The notes below the pieces were generated by a model. The model searched no databases, was not told the origin of the DNA, and saw only the letters and a program-made list of their open reading frames with translations. From assembly GCA_029933075.1 (NCBI GenBank), contig JAOZOW010000003.1, positions 21,595 through 85,594 on the forward strand: a stretch of DNA of 64,000 nucleotides, read 5' to 3'. This DNA comes from Deltaproteobacteria bacterium (GTDB lineage: Bacteria; Desulfobacterota; DSM-4660; Desulfatiglandales; Desulfatiglandaceae). Positions 1 through 9,413 of this stretch are shown here, one piece after another. The position numbers were made by a program, and so were the translations under genes. Numbering within the stretch: the first letter of the stretch is position 1; every line of letters starts with the position of its first letter.

Positions 1-828
1 GGACCCCTTATTGCAAATCCAAAAACCCTGCTCATCGGGGCCGGAGCCCAGTTAGGCGTCTTCATTACTTTTACGGGTACGGTCCTTGCCGGCTTTACAC
101 TCAAAGAGGCGGCTTCTGTGGGCATTATCGGCGGGGCCGACGGGCCCACCACCATTTACCTGACGCAGCACCTGGCGCCCCAGCTCCTCGGGGCAAACGC
201 CCTTGCCGCCTATTCCTATATGGCAATGGTCCCGCTTATTCAGCCACCCATCATGAAACTCATGACCACAGAGGCTGAAAGAAAGATCCGCATGCGCCAG
301 CTGAGACCGGTATCCAGGCATGAAAAGATCTTGTTTCCCTTGGTCACGGCTGGCATTATCGCCCTTCTGGTGCCTTCTGTGATTCCTCTGATGGGCATGT
401 TTATGCTTGGAAATTTGATGAAGGAAAGCGGTGTAGTGGGCAGGCTGACGGAAAGCGCTCAAGGATCCCTTATGAACATCGTTACAATTTTTCTCGGCAT
501 ATCGGTGGGAGCCACCATGCATGCCGATAAGTTCCTCAGCTGGAAGCCGCTTTTTATCTTCGGTCTCGGACTCATCGACTTCGCGGTCTGCACCGTGGGC
601 GGCATTCTCACCGTTAAAATCATGAACCTTTTTCTCAAAGAAAAAATCAACCCTTTGATCGGATCGGCAGGCGTCTCGGCGGTGCCTATGGCCGCCCGCG
701 TGTCTCAGGTGGAGGGGATGAAATATGACAGGAGCAATTACCTCTTAATGCACGCCATGGGGCCGAACCTTGCGGGTGTGATCGGCTCGGCAGCAGCAGC
801 AGGGATGTTCATTGCTATGTTCGATTAA
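1..828 (+). CDS. mmdB: Sodium-pumping decarboxylase beta subunit (5' end outside window)
   Basis: Membrane subunit of the biotin-dependent, Na+-translocating decarboxylases (oxaloacetate, methylmalonyl-CoA or glutaconyl-CoA type). It decarboxylates the carboxybiotin carrier and couples this to Na+ export. The frame is open from base 1, so 275 C-terminal codons are visible and roughly 100 or more N-terminal residues lie upstream. The family signature GGADGPT sits at visible codons 44-50 and contains the Asp known to bind Na+ in OadB. A second conserved stretch, [14 protein letters not shown], near the C-terminus matches the helix that carries the other ion-path residues. Several hydrophobic helices lie between. 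An OadG-like anchored protein follows, and genes for an alpha subunit and a biotin carrier converge from the other strand. That pairing points to methylmalonyl-CoA as substrate, which is an inference. Confidence 0.92.
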   Translation, partial: GPLIANPKTLLIGAGAQLGVFITFTGTVLAGFTLKEAASVGIIGGADGPTTIYLTQHLAPQLLGANALAAYSYMAMVPLIQPPIMKLMTTEAERKIRMRQLRPVSRHEKILFPLVTAGIIALLVPSVIPLMGMFMLGNLMKESGVVGRLTESAQGSLMNIVTIFLGISVGATMHADKFLSWKPLFIFGLGLIDFAVCTVGGILTVKIMNLFLKEKINPLIGSAGVSAVPMAARVSQVEGMKYDRSNYLLMHAMGPNLAGVIGSAAAAGMFIAMFD

Positions 829-934
829 CCTTGACTTGAACTTGAAGTCCAGGGCCCTTGCTGAACAAAATGCCAAACTTTCTCAAATAACATAGAGGTC
901 TTTGAAACTCCTTTTCCAGGAAGAGGATGACGAT

Positions 935-1414
935 ATGAAAAAACATATGCGGGGAGGGCTTTTTTGTTTGTTACTGTGGTTATTGCTCTCCGGCCCCTCC
1001 GGAGCGGAGGATTTCCTTGGCGCGCCCGTTATCCCCGGGGCCATGCCCCTTATAAAAACCGATGCCCGGCTCGAGCTGCAGACCAATCTGAGGCATGACG
1101 AAGTGGTGCGTTTCTACAAGGAAGCACTGAAAGGCCTTCCAGACATCCGGTATCGTGAATGGAAAGAGGCCACCTACATCGAGGACGACGGTAAAAAGCC
1201 CTGGCATTCCATTACCATTTCAAAAGGAGCTGGATCGCAGACAACGGTCATTATCGTAAAGGATAATTGGACTTGGATCATCGGGACCCTGCTGCTCAGA
1301 TTCGTGGGGGTATTCGTGGTCTTGATGGTCCTGTTCATTGGTCTTGCAGTATCCGGAAAGATCATCTCCCGCGTGGTAAAAAGGATGGCTGCGGATGAAC
1401 CACCCGGCAGTTAG
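935..1414 (+). CDS. Secreted-domain protein with OadG-like C-terminal membrane anchor
   Basis: I do not recognise a named family for the whole protein (159 aa). It starts with a signal peptide (MKKHMRGGLFCLLLWLLLSG, cleavage probably near GAE). A domain of about 90 residues follows, presumably periplasmic, opening with VIPGAMPL and containing FYKEAL. Then comes one strongly hydrophobic helix (about residues 114-137) and a short basic tail. That helix resembles the single transmembrane segment of gamma subunits of sodium-pumping decarboxylases (OadG/MmdD), and the gene follows the beta subunit by about 100 bp. It may therefore hold the pump together, with an extra outer domain. The ATG at 935 was chosen because AGGAAGAGG lies about 8 nt upstream. 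A TTG at 902 in the same frame is less likely, as it would bury the signal peptide. Confidence 0.7.
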   Translation: MKKHMRGGLFCLLLWLLLSGPSGAEDFLGAPVIPGAMPLIKTDARLELQTNLRHDEVVRFYKEALKGLPDIRYREWKEATYIEDDGKKPWHSITISKGAGSQTTVIIVKDNWTWIIGTLLLRFVGVFVVLMVLFIGLAVSGKIISRVVKRMAADEPPGS

Positions 1415-1435
1415 CCCGGAGGGGGTTTTGAATAC

Positions 1436-1476
1436 AAAAAGCCTTGTTGTTTTGTGTGGAAACAACAAGGCTTTTT
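1436..1476. terminator. Perfect bidirectional intrinsic terminator
   Basis: A 17-bp perfect inverted repeat (1436-1452 and 1460-1476) encloses a 7-nt loop. The stem has a GC-rich core (GCCTTGTTG) and A/T runs at its base, so each strand ends in a U tract. It lies between the OadG-like gene on + and mmdA on -, and should stop both. Confidence 0.93.
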
Positions 1477-1517
1477 CATTCGCGATTCCGCCCCAGCCTG
1501 CCCGTCCGAGAGGGACT

Positions 1518-3068
1518 TTAAAGAGGGATATTCCCGTGTCTCCTTTCAGGGATCGACGTCCTTTTCCCCTGAAGCATCATAAGTGCACTAATCAGTCTGG
1601 GTCGCGTCTCCTGGGGAAATATTACATGGTCAATGTAACCGAATTCCGCAGCTCGGAAAGGGCTGGCGAAGTTCTTCCTGTACTCCTCGACAAGCCCTGC
1701 CCGGGTGGTCTCAGGATCGTCCGATTCTGCGATCTCCTTTTTGAAGATGATATTGGCCGCACCCTCGGGCCCCATGACCGCAATTTCCGCAGTGGGGTAG
1801 GCATAATTGATATCCGCAGCAAGATGCTTCCCGCTCATGGCGATATAGGCACCGCCATATGCCTTCCTGGTGATCACGGTGATTTTCGGAACCGTAGCCT
1901 CTGAATAGGAATAGATAATCTTGGCCCCATGCTTGATGATCCCGCCATACTCCTGATTGACGCCTGGCAGGTATCCGGGCACGTCTACGAATGTGACCAG
2001 AGGGATATTAAAGGAGTCACACATTCTGACGAATCTCGCGCATTTCATTGAGGCGTCGATATCGAGGCAACCCGCAAGCATCCTCGGCTGATTGGCCACA
2101 ATGCCAACGGCATATCCATTCAAACGTCCAAGACCGACCACCATGTTCTTCGCGTAATGCTGGTGTACTTCCAGAAATTTATTATTATCCAGCACTGTGC
2201 GGATAATGTCTTTCATGTCGTAGGGCAGTCTCGGATTGTCGGGCACTGCTTTGTTCAGAGACATGTCCTGCCGATCGGGGTCGTCAGTGCATTCAACCAC
2301 AGGGGGGCGCTCCCGATAATTCTGAGGGAAGTAGCTCAGGATCTCTTTTACTCTGTCAAGAGCTGCCTTATCAGATTCCTCTGCAAAATGGGCGACTCCG
2401 CTTTTGGTATTATGGGTCATGGCGCCTCCCAGCTCTTCAGGGGTCACCTCTTCCGAGGTGACCGCCTTAATGACCTGAGGGCCTGTTATGAACATGTTAC
2501 TGCTCTTCTTAACCATGATGGTAAGATCCGTGAGAGCGGGCGAATAAACAGCCCCGCCCGCACAAGGGCCCATAATAACCGAAATCTGCGGGACCACCCC
2601 GGAGCTCCAGACATTTCTCTTGAAGATCTCACCGTAGGCTGCCAGACTCCCAACACCCTCCTGTATCCGTGCCCCTCCCGAGTCGTTGAGGCCTACTACA
2701 GGGGCACCGTTTTGAAGGGCCAGATCCATTATCTTGCAAACCTTTTCCCCGAAAGCGTGACTCAATGACCCGCCAAAAACCGTGAAGTCCTGAGAAAATA
2801 AAAATACGAGCCTCCCGTTGATGGTGCCATAACCCGTGACCACACCATCTCCGGGAATCCTTTTCTTTTCCATGCCAAAATCATGACAGCGATGGAGTAC
2901 AAATTTATCAATCTCCTGGAAGCTGTCTTTGTCAAGGAGGTAGTCGATCCGCTCCCTTGCCGTCATCTTTCCCTTGGCGTGCTGCTGATCTATCCTCTTG
3001 GGGCCGCCCCCCAGTTCCGCCTCACGGTTTCGCTTCTCCACCTCCTTGAATCTATCATCCATTTCCAT
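1518..3068 (-). CDS. mmdA: Acyl-CoA carboxyltransferase, methylmalonyl-CoA decarboxylase alpha type
   Basis: A carboxyltransferase of 516 aa, the usual size of MmdA and propionyl-CoA carboxylase beta chains. It moves the carboxyl group between (S)-methylmalonyl-CoA and the biotin carrier. Two crotonase-like halves are visible. The N-terminal half has the acyl-CoA oxyanion segment around [15 protein letters not shown]. The C-terminal half has the biotin-site segment [13 protein letters not shown] and PEGAANIIF. The start at 3068 is preceded by GGAGG seven bases upstream. The biotin-carrier gene lies 51 nt upstream on the same strand, and the membrane beta subunit gene faces it. Read together this is a sodium-pumping methylmalonyl-CoA decarboxylase; a role as propionyl-CoA carboxylase beta chain cannot be excluded from this sequence alone. 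Confidence 0.93.
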   Translation of the reverse strand: MEMDDRFKEVEKRNREAELGGGPKRIDQQHAKGKMTARERIDYLLDKDSFQEIDKFVLHRCHDFGMEKKRIPGDGVVTGYGTINGRLVFLFSQDFTVFGGSLSHAFGEKVCKIMDLALQNGAPVVGLNDSGGARIQEGVGSLAAYGEIFKRNVWSSGVVPQISVIMGPCAGGAVYSPALTDLTIMVKKSSNMFITGPQVIKAVTSEEVTPEELGGAMTHNTKSGVAHFAEESDKAALDRVKEILSYFPQNYRERPPVVECTDDPDRQDMSLNKAVPDNPRLPYDMKDIIRTVLDNNKFLEVHQHYAKNMVVGLGRLNGYAVGIVANQPRMLAGCLDIDASMKCARFVRMCDSFNIPLVTFVDVPGYLPGVNQEYGGIIKHGAKIIYSYSEATVPKITVITRKAYGGAYIAMSGKHLAADINYAYPTAEIAVMGPEGAANIIFKKEIAESDDPETTRAGLVEEYRKNFASPFRAAEFGYIDHVIFPQETRPRLISALMMLQGKRTSIPERRHGNIPL

Positions 3069-3119
3069 ATAGGAACCTCCAACGGTTTTCCTAAGCCGCC
3101 TCCTTAGCCCGAATCCTCC

Positions 3120-3332
3120 TCAGTCGAGTACCACCAGCACAGCGTCCGCTTCCACCGCATCTCCCTGGCTGCATTTCACCTCCTTTACGGTCCCGGATAC
3201 TTCCGAAACCACCGGCAGCTCCATCTTCATGGCCTCAAGAATAACGACCTCATCGCCTTCATTCACAGTATCACCCACTTTGACCTTAACATCCAGTATC
3301 TTCCCCCCCATGGGAGCCTTGATCTCACTCAC
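3120..3332 (-). CDS. mmdC: Biotin carrier subunit of acyl-CoA decarboxylase
   Basis: A 70-residue stand-alone biotinyl (biotin/lipoyl attachment) domain that carries CO2 between the carboxyltransferase and the membrane subunit. The biotinylation motif EAMKME places the modified lysine at residue 36, with the symmetric hairpin half (APMGGKI) at residues 6-12. It lacks the Pro/Ala-rich N-terminal linker seen in many MmdC proteins, so it is minimal in length. Translation probably starts at a GTG with GGAGGG seven bases upstream. It is the first gene of a two-gene unit with mmdA. Confidence 0.93.
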   Translation of the reverse strand: MSEIKAPMGGKILDVKVKVGDTVNEGDEVVILEAMKMELPVVSEVSGTVKEVKCSQGDAVEADAVLVVLD

Positions 3333-3821
3333 TTTCTTTCCCTCCTACAAGATTGTTCCATGTTCTCGGTTTCAGAGCGCTCGGAAAAGCTCTCCCAGAT
3401 TTAATCAAGGCCTCAAAACCGCTTAGGCGGCCCCGTAAAAACCACCTAAGGAATCAAATTTTCACGGCTTTTTAAAGGCTCCCCTATAATATTGAACGAA
3501 TACCCTTTGTCAAGAACATTATCTGTACAAGTCGCGTCCTATTTGTACCTAAAAAACGGTATTACTTCAGCGTTCCAAAAAAATTACCACCGGGAGTATC
3601 CCGCCATGGGAGCAATTTTGACATTTAAAGGTCATTCAGCCCCTTCGAGACAATTAAAAAGATAAAGGCCTTTTACTATTTTCAATGGACAGTACCCTTG
3701 ACACAACCTGCTAAATTATCTTATCCTTTATAAACTCACTTAACCTTAGAAAAATGATGTAAAATTTTTTTCGCGGCAGGCGAACCCTCGTTCATCACTC
3801 ACGGACCAAGGAGGAGCAGGA
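3333..3821. other. Divergent intergenic region (489 bp) without a gene
   Basis: An AT-rich stretch between the biotin-carrier gene (-) and pilC (+). I see no credible coding frame. It holds one good sigma70-type promoter for pilC (listed separately), and the promoter of the mmdC-mmdA unit must lie in its left part, where I could not fix a clear -35/-10 pair. Confidence 0.6.
3698..3727 (+). promoter_or_regulatory. Predicted sigma70 promoter of pilC
   Basis: TTGACA at 3698-3703 is followed after 18 bp by TATCCT at 3722-3727 (17 bp if TTATCC is used). It lies about 95 bp before the pilC start in AT-rich DNA. Confidence 0.5.
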
Positions 3822-5033
3822 ATGCCAGTCTATCTATGGGTCGCGACCACCAAAAAAGGGAAAAAACTCAAGGGGGAAATTGAGGCTGCAAATGAGAAGA
3901 TCGCCCTGTCTCAATTGAAACGCCGAAACCTTACGGTCCAGAAACTGAAGCCAAAGCCGAAGGACCTTTTCGAAAATGTGTCCTTCATGCAACCTAAAGT
4001 CACAAATAAGGATATCGTGATCTTCACCCGCCAGTTCTCCACCATGATTGATGCAGGACTTCCTCTTGTCCAAGGACTTACCATCCTGGCCGAGCAATCC
4101 GAAAACAAGACTTTCAGGGGTATTCTGAAACAGATCACAAAGGACGTGGAAGGGGGAAGCACTCTGGCGGAAGCCTTGAAGAAGCACCCCAAGCAATTTG
4201 ACGACCTGTTCGTGAATCTGGTGGCTGCTGGCGAAGTAGGCGGTATCCTGGACACCATCCTGCAGCGACTTGCGGCTTATATAGAAAAAGCGGAAAAACT
4301 AAAGGGCCAGATAAAAGGAGCCTTAACCTATCCAATCGTGGTCGTTGCCATCGCCATACTGGTAATCGCGGTAATCCTCATCTTCGTGATCCCCGTTTTT
4401 GAAGACATGTTCGCCAGTTTCGGCTCTGCCCTGCCGGTGCCGACTCAGATAGTGGTGAACATGAGCAATTTCTTGAAAGGTAACATACATTGGTGCATAC
4501 TGGGCTTGGTAGCACTCATCTTCGCATTCAAGCGCTACAGGGGGTCGACCTCCGGCAGGCGACAGACCGATGCGCTCATGTTGAAGCTCCCTATTTTCGG
4601 GGATCTTCTCAGGAAAAGCGCTGTTGCCAGATTCACAAGAACCCTCGGTACCATGATCCAAAGTGGCGTACCGATCCTGGACGGCCTGGAAATAGTGGCA
4701 AAGACATCCGGAAACGTCATACTCGAAGAGGTCATCTATGAGGTACGCTCAAGCATTGCCGAAGGACAGACAATCGCCGAGCCACTGTCGGAGTCAGGTA
4801 TATTCCCCAGCATGGTCGTCCAGATGATCTCAGTAGGCGAGGCCACAGGAGCGCTGGATACCATGCTCGAGAAAATTGCTGATTTTTATGATGAGGAGGT
4901 TGACGCGGCCGTGGATGCGCTCACCTCCATGCTGGAACCTCTGCTTATGGTGTTTCTGGGTGGCTCCATCGGAGGGCTGGTGGTAGCCATGTACCTCCCG
5001 ATTTTCTCCATGGCCTCAGCAATGGGTGGTTAG
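3822..5033 (+). CDS. pilC: Type IV pilus inner-membrane platform protein PilC (GspF family)
   Basis: Polytopic platform protein of type IV pili or type II secretion, on which the assembly ATPases act. The 403 residues match the PilC size. Two GspF domains are visible (about residues 68-190 and 270-392). Each begins with the family pattern (FTRQFSTMIDAGLPL and FTRTLGTMIQSGVPI) and ends in long hydrophobic helices (about 167-193, 225-240 and 370-395). The N-terminal segment MPVYLWVATTKKGKKLKGEI is typical of PilC rather than GspF. AAGGAGGAG precedes the start. A PilS-like kinase gene overlaps or abuts its end. The pilus ATPase genes pilB and pilT are not in the window. Confidence 0.93.
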   Translation: MPVYLWVATTKKGKKLKGEIEAANEKIALSQLKRRNLTVQKLKPKPKDLFENVSFMQPKVTNKDIVIFTRQFSTMIDAGLPLVQGLTILAEQSENKTFRGILKQITKDVEGGSTLAEALKKHPKQFDDLFVNLVAAGEVGGILDTILQRLAAYIEKAEKLKGQIKGALTYPIVVVAIAILVIAVILIFVIPVFEDMFASFGSALPVPTQIVVNMSNFLKGNIHWCILGLVALIFAFKRYRGSTSGRRQTDALMLKLPIFGDLLRKSAVARFTRTLGTMIQSGVPILDGLEIVAKTSGNVILEEVIYEVRSSIAEGQTIAEPLSESGIFPSMVVQMISVGEATGALDTMLEKIADFYDEEVDAAVDALTSMLEPLLMVFLGGSIGGLVVAMYLPIFSMASAMGG

Positions 5034-5043
5034 ATGCCAGGAC

Positions 5044-6765
5044 ATGGTCAAGCCTGACCCGAAAACCCTTGACTCACAACTTTCCGGTCGTCTCCAAACC
5101 CTCATGCTCCTGAGGGTCATTTTTCTCTCCCTTTTCTTTGGCGCCTCCATATTCATTCAGTTCAGAGAGACCAGAGCCTACTTCGGGCACATCCAGACAT
5201 TCCACTACCTGCTGGCCGCTGTTGTATATTTTGTGACATTTATCTATGTCATCCTTCTCAAGTTTTCTAAAAAATTTACCCTCCAGGCCTATCTTCAACT
5301 CCTGTTCGACACACTGTTTATCACGGCAGTCATCTACTCCACAGGCGGCATAGAGAGCCTCTTCTCCTCGTTCTACTTTCTGGCCATTATTTACGGCAGC
5401 ATCATGCTCTACCGCAGGGGAGGCATGATCGTCGCATCAACCAGCAGTATCCTATACGGGACGCTCTTGGACCTCCACTATTATGGAGTCATACACCCCT
5501 TGGGAAGCCGACTGAGCTACCCGGAGCAATACCGCAGCGGCTACTTGCTCTATATCATCCTCGTTAACATCATCGCTTTTTATGTGGTGGCCTTTCTAAG
5601 CAGTTATGTCTCTGAACAGGCAAGACGGAGCAGCGTTGAACTAAAAGCAAAGCAGATTGACTTTGACAAACTGGAAATCCTCAATGAAAGCATCATCAAC
5701 AGTATCACTTCAGGGCTTATTGCCCTGGATGACCAGGATAGGATAGCGCTGTTCAATCCGGCGGCAGAGGAGATGTTAGGCAGGAGTGGACATGATGTTT
5801 CAGGCATGAAGATTGAGGAGGCCTTGCCTTTTATTCGGCCTTATCTTAGCCAGGGGTGCGAGCCCCGGGAGCCGGGGCCATGGAAGCCTCCGCCACTGAT
5901 AGATCTACCCTACTCAAGACCAGATGGGAATCGGATGTACCTCCGGCTTTCAATCTCTCCTCTCATGTCTTCCCTGGGACAACAGCGCGGTCGCATCCTC
6001 ATATTTCAGGATATGACCGAGATGAAACGGATTGAAGAAGAGATGAAAAAGGTGGAGGGCTTGGCCATGATGGGCAAGCTGGCAGCAGGTATCGCCCATG
6101 AAATCCGCAATCCTATGGCTTCCATCAGCGGATCGATTCAATTGCTAAAGAACGGGCTTGGAGAAGATGATGATGTGAACAGGCGCCTCATGGACATCAT
6201 ATCGAGGGAGATAAACAGGTTGAATCACCTTGTCAATGACTTCCTGATATTTGCCAGACCGAGCAAGCCCTGTTTGCAGGAATTCGATCTCAATCAGCTA
6301 ATCGTGGAGTCTCTGGAGCTTTTTAAAAACAGCCAGCATTTAAGCGACAAAATCCATATAGTCACTGAGTTTCAGAAACCCTTGAGGCTAACTTCCGACC
6401 CCGAACAGCTCAAACAGATACTGTGGAACCTGTTCCTGAACGCCAGCGAGGCCATGCCGGACGGGGGATCCCTTCATATCAAGACAGAAGTTATAGGGGA
6501 CGCTTCCCAAATAGATCGGAAAAAGGTTATATTAACGGTGCGGGACACGGGGAAAGGATTCGACCAGAGGGCCCTGGAAAACCTATTCACCCCCTTTTTT
6601 ACCACCAAAGAGGGAGGATCAGGGTTGGGACTTGCCATTGTCAAGGGACTCGTCGAAGGGCTGGAAGGCGAAGCCTCAGGGAGTAATCACCCCCAAGGCG
6701 GGGCACAGATCTCCATATCCCTCCCCCTTGACCCATCCGTCACTTTGCAGGCGGAATCAGCATAG
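5044..6765 (+). CDS. PAS-domain membrane histidine kinase, PilS-like
   Basis: Sensor kinase of a two-component system, 573 aa counted from the ATG at 5044; a GTG at 5026 would overlap pilC by 8 nt. The first 170 residues form about six membrane helices without a large external loop, as in PilS. A PAS domain follows (from about residue 205, NSITSGLIALDDQDRIALFN). Then come the dimerisation/phosphoacceptor helix with HEIRNPMAS (His352) and a complete ATPase domain: N box with NLFLNASEAMPDGG, G1 DTGKGFD, F box FTPFFTTKEGGSGLGLAIV. Position after pilC suggests pilus control. The partner regulator (PilR type) does not follow, so assignment as PilS is an inference. Confidence 0.88.
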   Translation: MVKPDPKTLDSQLSGRLQTLMLLRVIFLSLFFGASIFIQFRETRAYFGHIQTFHYLLAAVVYFVTFIYVILLKFSKKFTLQAYLQLLFDTLFITAVIYSTGGIESLFSSFYFLAIIYGSIMLYRRGGMIVASTSSILYGTLLDLHYYGVIHPLGSRLSYPEQYRSGYLLYIILVNIIAFYVVAFLSSYVSEQARRSSVELKAKQIDFDKLEILNESIINSITSGLIALDDQDRIALFNPAAEEMLGRSGHDVSGMKIEEALPFIRPYLSQGCEPREPGPWKPPPLIDLPYSRPDGNRMYLRLSISPLMSSLGQQRGRILIFQDMTEMKRIEEEMKKVEGLAMMGKLAAGIAHEIRNPMASISGSIQLLKNGLGEDDDVNRRLMDIISREINRLNHLVNDFLIFARPSKPCLQEFDLNQLIVESLELFKNSQHLSDKIHIVTEFQKPLRLTSDPEQLKQILWNLFLNASEAMPDGGSLHIKTEVIGDASQIDRKKVILTVRDTGKGFDQRALENLFTPFFTTKEGGSGLGLAIVKGLVEGLEGEASGSNHPQGGAQISISLPLDPSVTLQAESA

Positions 6766-6815
6766 ATTCCTGTTACAAAACCGCAGAAAGGCCTGGCTCA
6801 CTCTAATAGCCAGAT

Positions 6816-9347
6816 ATGATCTGCATGTTCGACGAAACGTGGTTCGCCCATATCATCCGCCCGAGCCGTTATATCGGGGGTGAGATCAATCTCATAAAGA
6901 AAAAGCCCGGATCCACTGAGGTCTCTGTGGTACTGGCCTTTCCAGATGTGTACGAGGTGGGGATGTCGCACCTCGGTCTCAAGCTTCTTTATCACATCCT
7001 CAACGCCCGGTCCTGGATAGCCGCTGAAAGGGCCTTTGCTCCATGGGTCGACCTGGAAAATGAACTCAAAAACCGGTCGATTCCCCTTGCCACTCTGGAA
7101 TCGGGGCGCCCGCTGCGCACCTTTGACATTGTGGGATTCAGTATCCAGCACGAACTCTGTTATACCACCATCCTGAACATGCTGGCGCTTTCCCGCATAC
7201 CCCTACTGGCCAGCCAAAGGACTCAAAAGGACCCGCTGGTTATCGCAGGTGGGCCTGCGTGCTTCAATCCGGAACCCATGGCGGAATTCTTCGATGCCAT
7301 GGTGATCGGTGACGGAGAAGAGGCCACGCTTGAAATATGCCGAAGCGTCAAGGAGGAAAAGAAACGAAAAAGGAGCCATAGAAAGGGACTTATCTCCCGT
7401 TTGAGGCATATAAAAGGGGTCTATGTGCCTTCGCTCTTTTCAGTGCACTATGCATCCGATGGGAGCATCGAGGCTATTGAACCTACCAAGCCCGATTATA
7501 AGAAGGTGGAAAAGGCGATCGTTTCCCGCATTGATGACTACCCTTTCCCTGAATCACAGGTGGTTCCCTTTACCGGACTCGTCCATGACCGCCTCTCCAT
7601 TGAGATATCTCGCGGGTGTACCCGCGGATGCCGATTCTGCCAAGCGGGCATGATCTACCGTCCGGTGCGTGAACGCAGCCCGGATTCCATAATTGAAAAG
7701 GCAGAAAAGGCCCTAAGGCTCACCGGTTATGATGATCTTTCCCTGCTCTCCCTGAGCAGTGGCGATTATAGTTGCATCGAGCCTCTCCTGAAAATACTAA
7801 TGGACACCCAAGCCAGGAAGAATGTCGCAGTCAGCCTCCCCTCATTGAGGGTGGACAGCCTTCGCCCTGCGCTTATTGACCAAATCAAGAGAGTTCGAAA
7901 GACAGGTTTCACCCTGGCACCTGAGGCGGGCAATGATCGCATGCGTCGGGTTATCAACAAAGGATTGACTCAGGAAGATATTCTGCAGATGGCGACGGCT
8001 GTATACGGGGCTGGCTGGAACCTTATAAAACTATACTTTATGATAGGTCTTCCTATGGAAGAGGAGGATGACCTCCAGGACATAGTGAACCTTGCCAGAG
8101 AAGTGATCCGCTGTGGGGGCAAGGGGGAAAGGAAACACAGGCTGAATGTCAGCGTAGCTACTTTCGTACCCAAGGCCCATACACCCTTCATGTGGTCTCC
8201 TCAAATCAGTCTCACGGAGAGCAAGAAACGCTTGAGGTTCATCCGGGACGCTCTTAGAGGAAGCCGGGTGCGGGTTAAATGGAATCACCCCGAAATGAGC
8301 TGGTTAGAAGGAATATTTGCCAGGGGCGACAGGCGGCTGAGCAAGACAGTAATTCGGGCCTGGAAACAGGGCGCCCGGTTCGACGCATGGAGCGAGCACT
8401 TCAAACTGGAACTCTGGGAAGAGGCATTGCAGGCAACAGGCATAGATCCCGGGTTTTACCTACACAGAGAGAGATCAATGAGAGAGACCATGCCCTGGGA
8501 TCACATTAATTCAGGGGTCTCTACGTCCTTTTTAATCAAGGAATGGCATAGGGCGGAGAAAGGCCAAGTCACCCCCGATTGCCGCCACGGGTGCCTGGAG
8601 TGCGGCGTGTGTGACCATAAAGCGATCGATCCTGTGATCTTTAATGGCTGGAACGGTACTTCCCGCAACGTTGCCGATGAGCCTCTTCCGCCACACCCCT
8701 CCAAGGCCAGGAGATATCGTCTCTCTTTCACGAAACTGGATCGTGCCAGATATCTCAGCCACCTGGAACTGGTTCGCGTATTTATCAGGGCATTTAACAG
8801 GTCCGGGATTAATCTTGTGTATTCCAAAGGTTTTCATCCCATGCCAAAGCTCTCATTTGCCTATGCGTTGCCCGTGGGCACTGAAAGCATGGAAGAGACA
8901 GTGGATATTGAATTCACAAACGACAAAAGTCCATCCCGGTTGATGGAAGAGCTCAATTGCCAGTTGCCCAAAGGTATCGCTGTGACATCGGTAAAAGAGC
9001 TGCCTCCTGGACAAAAAAGGGCTAAATTGGAAGAGAGCCATTTCCTCATCACCTTGAACGGCATCCGATTGGAGCGGCAGCTTGCTGAAAAATTCGTCAA
9101 ATCCAAATACTTTCCCATAAAAAAAATTACCCGGAAGGGCGAACGTGTTATCAACGCACGTGCACTTGTGAAGACCTTGGATCTTGTTTCCCCCAACAGC
9201 ATAAGACTGGTGCTAAAGCATGGAGAAGGTCCTGAACTAAAACCCATGGATATTGTTAGAGGTGTCTTTTCCCTTAGTGAAAACCAGTGGCACAGAATGA
9301 AAATCATTAAGACCGCCCAGGTCCTCTCACATCCTTCATGTGATTAG
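6816..9347 (+). CDS. B12-binding-like radical SAM protein fused to DUF2344
   Basis: An 843-residue fusion of the TIGR03960 type. An N-terminal B12-binding-like Rossmann region (about 40-180) is followed by a radical SAM domain with the cluster motif CTRGCRFC (Cys268, 272, 275). A C-terminal DUF2344 domain (from about residue 628) opens with RYRLSFTKLDRARYLSHLEL. Between them a short Cys/His cluster (CRHGCLECGVCDHK, about residues 589-602) may bind metal. The reaction is unknown. The gene is commonly found directly before RNase E/G and ribosomal protein genes, as here, so an RNA-modifying role is often assumed but is not shown by this sequence. Two ATGs (6816 and 6825) are possible and neither has a strong ribosome site. 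Confidence 0.9.
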   Translation: MICMFDETWFAHIIRPSRYIGGEINLIKKKPGSTEVSVVLAFPDVYEVGMSHLGLKLLYHILNARSWIAAERAFAPWVDLENELKNRSIPLATLESGRPLRTFDIVGFSIQHELCYTTILNMLALSRIPLLASQRTQKDPLVIAGGPACFNPEPMAEFFDAMVIGDGEEATLEICRSVKEEKKRKRSHRKGLISRLRHIKGVYVPSLFSVHYASDGSIEAIEPTKPDYKKVEKAIVSRIDDYPFPESQVVPFTGLVHDRLSIEISRGCTRGCRFCQAGMIYRPVRERSPDSIIEKAEKALRLTGYDDLSLLSLSSGDYSCIEPLLKILMDTQARKNVAVSLPSLRVDSLRPALIDQIKRVRKTGFTLAPEAGNDRMRRVINKGLTQEDILQMATAVYGAGWNLIKLYFMIGLPMEEEDDLQDIVNLAREVIRCGGKGERKHRLNVSVATFVPKAHTPFMWSPQISLTESKKRLRFIRDALRGSRVRVKWNHPEMSWLEGIFARGDRRLSKTVIRAWKQGARFDAWSEHFKLELWEEALQATGIDPGFYLHRERSMRETMPWDHINSGVSTSFLIKEWHRAEKGQVTPDCRHGCLECGVCDHKAIDPVIFNGWNGTSRNVADEPLPPHPSKARRYRLSFTKLDRARYLSHLELVRVFIRAFNRSGINLVYSKGFHPMPKLSFAYALPVGTESMEETVDIEFTNDKSPSRLMEELNCQLPKGIAVTSVKELPPGQKRAKLEESHFLITLNGIRLERQLAEKFVKSKYFPIKKITRKGERVINARALVKTLDLVSPNSIRLVLKHGEGPELKPMDIVRGVFSLSENQWHRMKIIKTAQVLSHPSCD

Positions 9348-9413
9348 GAGACGATGGGCCGCAGGAGGAGTTTTCTCCGAGCGGCTAAACCAGATATAAA
9401 GCAGGGTTGAGCC

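Noticed and set aside
1395..1904. Long open frame antisense to mmdA
   Set aside because: It crosses the perfect terminator and is a mirror of the strongly conserved mmdA frame.
3618..3647. TTGACA at 3618 as a second pilC promoter
   Set aside because: No acceptable -10 follows at 16 to 18 bp.
5044..6765. A complete PilS-PilR two-component pair
   Set aside because: No response regulator gene follows; the next gene is the radical SAM/DUF2344 protein.
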